Positions 6,330-11,134 of a stretch of DNA of 11,134 bases are shown here, piece after piece. This DNA is from UMGS172 sp045587185. Lineage in GTDB: Bacteria; Bacillota; Clostridia; Oscillospirales; Acutalibacteraceae. A program made the position numbers and the translations under genes. The stretch is taken from contig JAZNBS010000030.1 in the NCBI GenBank assembly GCA_045587185.1, positions 1 through 11,134 of the forward strand, given 5' to 3'. The notes under the pieces are model-generated. The model did not search any database and was not told the origin of the DNA. It saw only the letters and a program-made list of their open reading frames with translations. Every line of letters begins with the position of its first letter. Position 1 is the first letter of the stretch.

Positions 6330-6411
6330 TACTTTTGGAGTAAACAAGACGGACGGTCCGCGTTTGTTGTGCTTTTGCATTAAACGAATGCGGATTTGTT
6401 ATTTTCTTTTT
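6303..6411 (+). promoter_or_regulatory. Phe/Tyr transcription attenuator with 1:2, 2:3 and 3:4 pairings
   Basis: Four segments give alternative pairings. 1:2 joins CCGTTTT (6303-6309) to AAGACGG (6346-6352), enclosing a small hairpin (6318-6325 with 6331-6338) whose loop holds the leader stop codon. 2:3 (antiterminator) joins AACAAG (6343-6348) to TTTGTT (6363-6368) and CGG (6350-6352) to CCG (6358-6360). 3:4 (terminator) joins 6357-6368 to 6383-6394. Segment 3 cannot be in both, nor segment 2. A ribosome stalled at the Phe/Tyr codons would cover segment 1, freeing 2 to pair with 3 and allowing read-through; a ribosome reaching the stop would hinder 2 and let 3:4 form. Pairings are read directly from the sequence; the regulatory outcome is inferred. 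Confidence 0.78.
6355..6411 (+). terminator. Attenuator terminator hairpin (3:4) upstream of DAHP synthase
   Basis: TCCGCGTTTGTT (6357-6368) pairs over 12 positions with AACGAATGCGGA-type right arm 6383-6394 (two G-T pairs). The top of the hairpin continues as GTGC (6369-6372) with GCAT (6377-6380) around a TTTT loop. A T-rich tract of 17 bases with 14 Ts follows at 6395-6411. It lies 30 bases before the structural gene, so it can only serve as a conditional stop. Confidence 0.82.
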
Positions 6412-6440
6412 ATTCCTTTATGAAAGCCGAGGTAATAATT

Positions 6441-7469
6441 ATGCGTATGAATTTTCAACGAAAACTGCCAGTTCCTGATGAAGTAAAAAGTGAATTTGGC
6501 CTTAATGATAAAATGATGCAGATTAAGGCGGAACGCGATCTGCAGATACGACGTGTTTTCGAGGGTGATTCAGATAAATTTATCCTTATAATCGGACCGT
6601 GCTCTGCCGACCATAGCGAGCCGGTACTTGAATACATTTCCCGCTTGCGCAAAATACAGGATAAGGTTGCCGATAAAATTATTATTATTCCCCGAATCTA
6701 CACAAATAAGCCAAGAACGACGGGTCAAGGCTATAAAGGTATGCTACACCAACCTGACCCCGAAGCAAAGCCTGATATGTATAAAGGACTTGTCGCTATT
6801 CGTGAACTGCATTTGGCCGCACTGCGGGATTACGGTTTTTCTTGCGCCGATGAAATGCTTTATCCCGAAAATTATCAATACCTATCTGACATTCTTTCTT
6901 ATGTTGCGGTGGGCGCAAGGTCGGTTGAAAATCAACAACACAGATTAACGGCAAGTGGCATTGAGGTGCCTGTTGGTATGAAAAATCCTACAAGCGGTGA
7001 CCTTTCTGTTATGATGAACTCAATAACCGCTGCTCAATCTAAACACACCTTCATATATCGTGGATGGGAGATTGCTACTGAGGGTAATCCTTGGGCACAT
7101 GCTATTCTTCGCGGATATGTTGATTATACGGGCAAAAGCGTATCGAATTACCATTATGAGGACCTTGTGCGCGTAAACGAAATGTATATGAAATCGGGAC
7201 TCAGTAATCCGTCTGTTATAGTTGACACCAATCATAACAATTCCGGCAAGATGTATCTTGAACAGATACGCATTGCCAAGGATATCGTTCACAGTCGTAA
7301 TGGGAATGATAACATCAGGCATTTGGTTAAGGGATTGATGATAGAGAGTTATCTTGAGGACGGAGCGCAGGGTACAGGGGAGCATATCTTTGGAAAATCT
7401 ATTACCGACCCTTGCCTTGGATGGGAAAAGACCGAAAGACTAATACTTGATATTGCCGATAAGTTATAA
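6441..7469 (+). CDS. 3-deoxy-7-phosphoheptulonate (DAHP) synthase, class I AroG/AroF type
   Basis: Condenses phosphoenolpyruvate with erythrose 4-phosphate, the first committed step of the shikimate pathway. The 342-residue length is that of the E. coli AroF/G/H class rather than the AroA(beta) or class II types. Metal ligands correspond to C54 (GPCS), H265, E302 and D323 (TDP); substrate-binding elements IPRIYTNKPRTT (83-94), GARSVE (158-163) and VGMKN (178-182) are present. I chose ATG 6441, seven bases after GAGGT (6429-6433); the in-frame ATG at 6420 has no ribosome-binding site. E. coli homologues are feedback-inhibited by single aromatic amino acids through the N-terminal region; which effector applies here cannot be read safely. 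It is the first gene after the Phe/Tyr attenuator and is followed 38 bases later by prephenate dehydratase, so the two form one operon. The exact symbol (aroF, aroG or aroH) is not decidable. Confidence 0.95.
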   Translation: MRMNFQRKLPVPDEVKSEFGLNDKMMQIKAERDLQIRRVFEGDSDKFILIIGPCSADHSEPVLEYISRLRKIQDKVADKIIIIPRIYTNKPRTTGQGYKGMLHQPDPEAKPDMYKGLVAIRELHLAALRDYGFSCADEMLYPENYQYLSDILSYVAVGARSVENQQHRLTASGIEVPVGMKNPTSGDLSVMMNSITAAQSKHTFIYRGWEIATEGNPWAHAILRGYVDYTGKSVSNYHYEDLVRVNEMYMKSGLSNPSVIVDTNHNNSGKMYLEQIRIAKDIVHSRNGNDNIRHLVKGLMIESYLEDGAQGTGEHIFGKSITDPCLGWEKTERLILDIADKL

Positions 7470-7507
7470 TTAAATGAGTATATATTTAGTTTTTAAAGGT
7501 GATTGGA

Positions 7508-8365
7508 ATGTCTGATAAATTTGGGCAAGCAAACAGTATGAAGAAAGATGTAAATGTTGCGTACTGTGGCGTCGAAGGTGCTTTTGCACATATAGCCGCA
7601 GGAAAAATTTTCCCTCAATGCAACAGAGTGTCGCATATTGATTTCAAATCGGCTTACGATTCGGTTAAAAACGGCTATTGCGATGTGACCGTGCTCCCGA
7701 TTGAAAACAGTTATGCAGGCGAGGTCGGGCAGACTGTTGATTTGATTTTTTCGGGGAGCTTGTTTATAAACGGAATATACGAACTTGAAATTCATCAGAA
7801 TTTACTGGGTCTTCCCAATGCTACTGTTGACGATATAAAAACTGTTTCTAGTCACCCACAGGCAATCAGTCAATGTTATGAATATATAAAAGCACAAGGT
7901 TTTCAAGTTCGAGAAGAAAGCAACACGGCGGTTGCCGCAAGATTGGTTGCAGAACTAAAAGACAAATCGGTTGGTGCTATCGCAAGTGTTGAAACAGCCG
8001 AACTATACGGACTCAAGGTGTTGAAAAGGAATATAAACGAAAGCGGAGATAACACTACACGATTTGCCGTTCTTTCAAAAAATAAGGCTAATTCTTCGGC
8101 TTTAGCCAACACTGTTTTGATGTTTGCTGTCAAAAATGAAGTTGGCTCTCTTGCTAAGGCTATAAATATAATTGGTAAGTACGGATATAATATGACGGCA
8201 TTGAGAAGCCGACCGATGCGTAAACTTCGTTGGCAATATTATTTTTATGCTGAAATCGACGGAACTACCGATAACGCTGACGGTGAAAAAATGCTTGATG
8301 AGTTAAATAAGGTTTGCGATGAATTAAAGGTTGCAGGAGTCTTTGCACCGCACGCAGTATTATAA
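7508..8365 (+). CDS. pheA: Prephenate dehydratase with C-terminal ACT domain
   Basis: Converts prephenate to phenylpyruvate, the phenylalanine branch of aromatic synthesis. The catalytic domain spans about 16-190 with VAYCGVEGAFAH (17-28), PIENSYAGEV (64-73), SSHPQA (114-119) and the TRF signature (T184-F186). An ACT domain (about 202-280) should bind phenylalanine for feedback control; at the usual GALV and ESRP positions it reads GSLA (213-216) and RSRP (233-236). There is no N-terminal chorismate mutase domain, so this is the monofunctional form, unlike E. coli PheA. ATG 7508 is favoured because AAAGGTG (7495-7501) lies six bases upstream; ATG 7538 lacks such a site. As second gene behind the attenuator, it explains why Phe codons dominate the leader peptide. 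Confidence 0.95.
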   Translation: MSDKFGQANSMKKDVNVAYCGVEGAFAHIAAGKIFPQCNRVSHIDFKSAYDSVKNGYCDVTVLPIENSYAGEVGQTVDLIFSGSLFINGIYELEIHQNLLGLPNATVDDIKTVSSHPQAISQCYEYIKAQGFQVREESNTAVAARLVAELKDKSVGAIASVETAELYGLKVLKRNINESGDNTTRFAVLSKNKANSSALANTVLMFAVKNEVGSLAKAINIIGKYGYNMTALRSRPMRKLRWQYYFYAEIDGTTDNADGEKMLDELNKVCDELKVAGVFAPHAVL

Positions 8366-8389
8366 ATTGGATTTTATATAATTTACCTC

Positions 8390-8418
8390 TTGACAAAATT
8401 ATAAATTAGGGTTACAAT
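8390..8418 (+). promoter_or_regulatory. Sigma-A promoter of the TetR-ABC transporter operon
   Basis: TTGACA (8390-8395) and TACAAT (8413-8418) are separated by 17 bases. Transcription would start near 8425, inside the dyad operator that begins directly after the -10 box, so repressor binding would block initiation. Confidence 0.87.
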
Positions 8419-8419
8419 A

Positions 8420-8449
8420 TGCAACAGGTGTTATGCAACACTTGTTGCA
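8420..8449 (+). promoter_or_regulatory. Nested dyad operator, probable binding site of the adjacent TetR regulator
   Basis: Site A, GCAACAGGTGTTAT (8421-8434), and site B, GCAACACTTGTTGC (8435-8448), are tandem copies of one motif. Site B is a perfect dyad of GCAACA/TGTTGC around CT (16 bp including the flanking T and A); site A has one perfect half and one partial half. The whole also forms a 12-bp-arm inverted repeat (8421-8432 with 8437-8448), so the RNA could fold into a hairpin. Its place over the transcription start suits autorepression by the TetR protein encoded next; cooperative binding of two dimers is an inference. Confidence 0.72.
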
Positions 8450-8473
8450 CATTGTTTTTAAAGGAGTGAGTAT

Positions 8474-9031
8474 ATGCCGCCGAAACCAAAACATACAAGG
8501 AAAGAGATTGTTGAAACTGCTTTTGAGTTGGTACGTGAAAAAGGCGCTGATTTTTTAACAGCACGTGAACTTGCAGAAAAACTTTCAACATCACCAAGAC
8601 CGATTTTTACCGCTTTTGAGAGTATGGAAGAATTGAAATCTGCTGTGATTTTAAAATGCTCTGAATTGTATCTTTCTTTTTGTGAAGAAGAAAAGAATTC
8701 GGGGAAATACCCTGAGTATAAGGCTTTGGGTATGGCATATATCCGCCTTGCTAAGCAGGAAAAAAATATTTTCAAGTTTCTCTTTATGAGAGATACTTCT
8801 AAAGACAACATATCTGCTCAACCTTTGTTTGATTTGGGAAGAACAACTGTCGAAAAACAGTTGGATATCAATGTTGCTCTAGCCGAAAGAATTCATACTG
8901 AAGTCTGGATATGGGTACACGGTATTGCTTCTATGATTGCAACATCGTCTGTCGATTTAGAGTTTGATATAATAAGTGAAATGTTGACTGATGTTTATCA
9001 GGGTTTGAAGGGAAGATATTCCAATGGATAA
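8474..9031 (+). CDS. TetR/AcrR family transcriptional regulator
   Basis: A 185-residue ligand-responsive repressor. The N-terminal TetR helix-turn-helix occupies about residues 10-55, with recognition-helix region LSTSPRPIFTAFESMEEL; the all-helical remainder would bind the ligand and form the dimer. WVHGIASM near the C-terminus resembles the WHG-type TetR C-terminal domain, which is a tentative match. The ATG is seven bases after AAGGAG (8461-8466). It is the first gene of the operon and overlaps the ABC ATPase gene by eight bases, so regulator and exporter are coexpressed. With the dyad operator at its own start site, the simplest model is autorepression relieved by a compound that the transporter removes; the compound is unknown. 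Confidence 0.92.
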   Translation: MPPKPKHTRKEIVETAFELVREKGADFLTARELAEKLSTSPRPIFTAFESMEELKSAVILKCSELYLSFCEEEKNSGKYPEYKALGMAYIRLAKQEKNIFKFLFMRDTSKDNISAQPLFDLGRTTVEKQLDINVALAERIHTEVWIWVHGIASMIATSSVDLEFDIISEMLTDVYQGLKGRYSNG

Positions 9032-9929
9032 GATTATAAAAATTGAGGGGCTTAATAAATCGTTTGGCGAAGTTAATGCAGTTCAAAATTTAAGTTTTGA
9101 GGTAAGAAAAGGTGAACTTTTTGCGTTTCTTGGTGTCAATGGCGCGGGTAAAAGTACAACAATATCCATAATGTGCGGTCAGTTAAAAAAGGATTCGGGT
9201 ACCGTGCTTATTGACGGTTCTGACCCCGATTTGAACTCTGATGAAGTAAGAAGGGAAATAGGTGTTGTTTTCCAGAACTCGGTACTTGACCAATCCTTGA
9301 CGGTTTACGACAACCTTGAATGCCGTGCCGCTCTGTATGGAATTTATGGAAAGGCGTTTGAAGAACGACTTGATGTTTTATCGGGTATGCTTCAGTTCAA
9401 AGACCTTTTGAAACGCACTGTCGGTAAACTTTCAGGGGGTCAGCGTAGGAGAATTGACATTGCAAGAGCCTTGTTGCATGAGCCGAAGTTGCTTATTCTT
9501 GATGAGCCAACGACCGGTCTTGACCCACATACCAGAAATACTTTGTGGAAGGTCATTGATGATTTGAGAAAGCAAACGGGAATGACAGTGTTTTTGACCA
9601 CGCATTATATGGAAGAAGCCGTCGATGCAGATTACATTATAATCCTTGATGGCGGTAAAATTGCTGCTAAGGGCACGCCTCTTGAACTAAAAAACACCTT
9701 CAGCGGTGATTATATAACTATTTACAATGCGAATGAGGATGATATTAAATTGCTTGGGGTTCAGTACAGGGCATTGCCCAACGGTTTCAGAATCTTTGTT
9801 CGGGATACCGCCGCCGCAACTGAACTAATTTTAAAAAATCCGAAACTTTTTCGCGATTATGAAATAACTAAAGGTAAGATGGATGATGTTTTTCTTGCTG
9901 CGACAGGCAAAAAACTCACAGAGGAGTGA
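9024..9929 (+). CDS. ABC transporter ATP-binding protein (DrrA/CcmA/NatA-like)
   Basis: The 301-residue ATPase powers the adjacent ABC-2 permease. Nucleotide-binding elements are complete: Walker A GVNGAGKST (37-45), Q-loop Q84, signature LSGGQ (136-140), Walker B LLILDEP (156-162, catalytic E161), D-loop around G165-LD and switch H194. A C-terminal extension of about 80 residues, typical of the drug- and antibiotic-exporter branch, follows. The ATG lies inside the last codons of the tetR-like gene, behind GAAGGGAAG (9007-9015). Context (TetR regulator, one ABC-2 permease, no substrate-binding protein) argues for export rather than uptake. Substrates of the family include antibiotics, lipids and sodium; none is indicated by the sequence. 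Confidence 0.94.
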   Translation: MDKIIKIEGLNKSFGEVNAVQNLSFEVRKGELFAFLGVNGAGKSTTISIMCGQLKKDSGTVLIDGSDPDLNSDEVRREIGVVFQNSVLDQSLTVYDNLECRAALYGIYGKAFEERLDVLSGMLQFKDLLKRTVGKLSGGQRRRIDIARALLHEPKLLILDEPTTGLDPHTRNTLWKVIDDLRKQTGMTVFLTTHYMEEAVDADYIIILDGGKIAAKGTPLELKNTFSGDYITIYNANEDDIKLLGVQYRALPNGFRIFVRDTAAATELILKNPKLFRDYEITKGKMDDVFLAATGKKLTEE

Positions 9930-9935
9930 CGGTTT

Positions 9936-10850
9936 ATGAATCAACTTAAAATACTCATAAAACGCGATACCAAGTTGTTCTTTAAAGACAAAATGATGTT
10001 TTTTACATCGCTGATAACGCCGTTAATTCTGTTGCTTTTGTATGCAACGTTTTTGGGCAAGGTTTACCGTGACAGTTTTATACAGATTATTACAGGCTTA
10101 AATCTCGGTATCAATTTTCCAGACAGGTTAATTGATGGTTGTGTGGGCGGTCAACTTATGTCATCGTTATTGGCTGTTTGTTGTGTTACTGTCGCGTTTT
10201 GTTCTAATATGCTGATGGTCAATGATAAGGTCAACGGGAGTATTGCTGACCTTACCATAACACCCGTTAAGTCTTCGGTATTGTCTGTTGCTTATTATGT
10301 TTCAACGGCACTTTCTACTCTTATTGTTTGTGTTGTTGCAACATCCGTATGTATGATATACCTCTGGTTTGTCGGTTGGTATATGAGTTTGACCGATGTT
10401 CTTTTACTGTTGCTGGACGTGTTTCTGCTTGTAATGTTCGGAACTTCGTTTTCGAGTATAATTAGTATTTTTCTTTCGTCACAGGGACAGATATCGGCGG
10501 TTGGTACTGTAATCAGTTCGGGTTACGGTTTTATTTGCGGTGCGTATATGCCTATTTCAACATTTTCCGAAGGTCTGCAGAAGGTCATTGCTTTTCTGCC
10601 TGGTACACACGGGACTGTTTTGTTGAGGACACACGCTTTAAATGGCACTTTGAATGAAATGAGAAGTATGGGTGTCCCTGTCGATGTTGTGGATGAAATA
10701 AAAACCTCTCTTGACGGTTCTGTCAAACTATTTGGGGAATATGTCAGTCAAGGAACTATGTACTCGGTACTGATTGGTTCGTGTTTGATTTTATTGGCAA
10801 TCTACATTGTTATACATCATTTTCGTTTCAGAAAAAAGAGAAGTAAATAA
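9936..10850 (+). CDS. ABC-2 type transporter permease
   Basis: A 304-residue membrane subunit with about six segments (roughly 22-40, 72-95, 117-147, 154-181, 186-206 and 276-295). A short amphipathic N-terminus (LKILIKRDTKLFFKDK) precedes the first of these. The stretch GAYMPISTF (202-210) followed by LPGTH (221-225) matches the conserved region before the last helix in ABC-2 permeases, and a basic tail (RFRKKRSK) would face the cytoplasm. The ATG is six bases after the ATPase stop, with GAGGAG (9921-9926) upstream. A single half-size permease implies a homodimer working with two copies of the ATPase. No clear terminator follows; the next transcription signal is the promoter of the second tRNA-Leu. 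Confidence 0.93.
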   Translation: MNQLKILIKRDTKLFFKDKMMFFTSLITPLILLLLYATFLGKVYRDSFIQIITGLNLGINFPDRLIDGCVGGQLMSSLLAVCCVTVAFCSNMLMVNDKVNGSIADLTITPVKSSVLSVAYYVSTALSTLIVCVVATSVCMIYLWFVGWYMSLTDVLLLLLDVFLLVMFGTSFSSIISIFLSSQGQISAVGTVISSGYGFICGAYMPISTFSEGLQKVIAFLPGTHGTVLLRTHALNGTLNEMRSMGVPVDVVDEIKTSLDGSVKLFGEYVSQGTMYSVLIGSCLILLAIYIVIHHFRFRKKRSK

Positions 10851-10874
10851 TTTTATAAAATGTCAAATTTGGTG

Positions 10875-10903
10875 TTGACAAACAAACCTCATTGTGGTAT
10901 TAT
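10875..10903 (+). promoter_or_regulatory. Sigma-A promoter of the second tRNA-Leu gene
   Basis: TTGACA (10875-10880) and TATTAT (10898-10903) with a 17-base spacer. It shares GTTGACAAA and GTGGTA with the promoter of the first tRNA-Leu copy, suggesting common descent, but lacks the inverted repeat that follows the first. Confidence 0.83.
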
Positions 10904-10915
10904 AGTCGGGTCGAC

Positions 10916-10999
10916 GCGAGTGTGCTGGAACTGGCAGACAGGCACGTTTGAGGGGCGTGTGTCCAAGACGTACGGGTTCAAGTCCCGTCACTCGCACCA
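10916..10999 (+). tRNA. tRNA-Leu(GAG), copy 2
   Basis: It has the same 84 bases as the copy at 6019-6102 except for one: A at 10966 replaces C at 6069, in the three-base loop of the variable arm (CAC becomes CAA), where no pairing is disturbed. Anticodon GAG, class II variable arm and encoded CCA (10997-10999) are all retained, so both copies should be functional. Confidence 0.97.
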
Positions 11000-11040
11000 A
11001 AAATCCAAAACGAACCTTTAGGTTTGTTTTGGATTTTTTA
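10999..11040 (+). terminator. Intrinsic terminator of tRNA-Leu copy 2
   Basis: An 18-bp hairpin with left arm 10999-11016 (AAAAATCCAAAACGAACC), loop TTTA and right arm 11021-11038, ending in a T run. Its upper stem and loop equal those of the terminator after the first copy; the lower stem differs at four pairs, each changed on both arms. Confidence 0.92.
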
Positions 11041-11053
11041 TATAACGGCATAT

Positions 11054-11084
11054 AAAAAGCAGACTCCCAAGAGTCTGCTTTTCG
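11054..11084. terminator. Bidirectional terminator near the right edge
   Basis: AAAAGCAGACTC and GAGTCTGCTTTT form a perfect 12-bp stem around CCAA (11055-11082). T runs follow on either strand, so it can stop + strand read-through from the tRNA unit and a minus-strand gene entering from the right. Confidence 0.85.
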
Positions 11085-11087
11085 CTT

Positions 11088-11134
11088 TTAAAAATTGATA
11101 ATTCCTAATCCCTCTAGAAGAAATTTTATTCCTA
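11088..11134 (-). CDS. Possible 3' end of a minus-strand gene (partial, unidentified)
   Basis: On the minus strand one frame is open from the right edge and ends in TAA (complement of 11088-11090), leaving GIKFLLEGLGIINF as the last 14 residues. The stop lies just before the bidirectional terminator, which is where a converging gene would end. The other two minus frames either stop at once or read through the terminator. Fourteen residues do not allow identification. Confidence 0.35.
   Translation of the reverse strand, partial: GIKFLLEGLGIINF

Noticed and set aside
6377..6391. GCATT/AATGC as a separate small terminator hairpin
   Set aside because: The same right-arm bases pair much better with 6357-6368, giving a 12-bp stem that ends directly before the T tract.
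6232..6440. T-box riboswitch upstream of DAHP synthase
   Set aside because: The conserved T-box sequence (AGGGTGGNACCGCG type) and the long specifier stem are absent; the leader is short and instead encodes a Phe/Tyr-rich peptide.
10851..10874. Terminator after the ABC-2 permease (ATTTTATAAAAT)
   Set aside because: The palindrome is AT-only and short with no T tract, too weak to be called.
10863..11051. 62-codon minus-strand ORF (residues such as VTGLEPV)
   Set aside because: It lies over the second tRNA-Leu gene and its terminator; such frames are a well-known artefact of reading tRNA genes backwards.

Overview
The window looks like a chromosomal segment of a low-GC, spore-forming-lineage Firmicute, most likely class Clostridia (Ruminococcus/Oscillospirales-like). 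This rests on AT-rich codon use, purine-rich Shine-Dalgarno sites before nearly every gene, a SpoIVFA/SpoIVFB-type M23-M50 pair, and the Clostridia-typical radical-SAM (TIGR03960) plus DUF2344 (TIGR03936) pair beside it. Apart from a possible fragment at the extreme right edge, all genes lie on the + strand. No phage, insertion sequence or CRISPR was seen.

Layout. (1) 1-1978: a left-truncated polysaccharide deacetylase, dUTPase (dut) and a small unknown membrane protein, tightly spaced and closed by an intrinsic terminator. (2) 1990-5942: an M23 peptidase with a membrane anchor, an M50 intramembrane protease, a radical SAM protein and its DUF2344 partner, with overlapping or near-overlapping ends; a possible sigma-E-like promoter precedes them. 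(3) 5959-6144: a stand-alone tRNA-Leu(GAG) unit with its own promoter and terminator. (4) 6197-8365: an aromatic amino-acid operon, DAHP synthase then prephenate dehydratase. It is preceded by a consensus promoter and a roughly 200-nt leader. (5) 8390-10850: a TetR regulator with a dyad operator at its own promoter, followed by an ABC ATPase and an ABC-2 permease. (6) 10875-11039: a second tRNA-Leu(GAG) unit, nearly identical to the first. (7) A bidirectional terminator and a possible 3' end of a minus-strand gene at the right edge.

The most interesting signal is the leader of the aromatic operon. It encodes an unannotated 23-residue peptide with the run FYFFYF, followed by three mutually exclusive pairings (1:2, 2:3, 3:4), the last being a strong hairpin before a U-rich tract. 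This is the architecture of ribosome-mediated transcription attenuation responding to charged tRNA-Phe and tRNA-Tyr, as in enterobacterial pheA. It is unexpected here because Firmicutes usually control such genes with T-boxes, and no T-box motif is present. The logic fits the genes: the first pathway step and the phenylalanine branch would be switched on when Phe/Tyr charging falls.

Second in interest are the two tRNA-Leu(GAG) units 4,897 bp apart. They bracket the aromatic operon and the transporter operon, and their terminators differ at four base pairs, every one compensated on the other arm.
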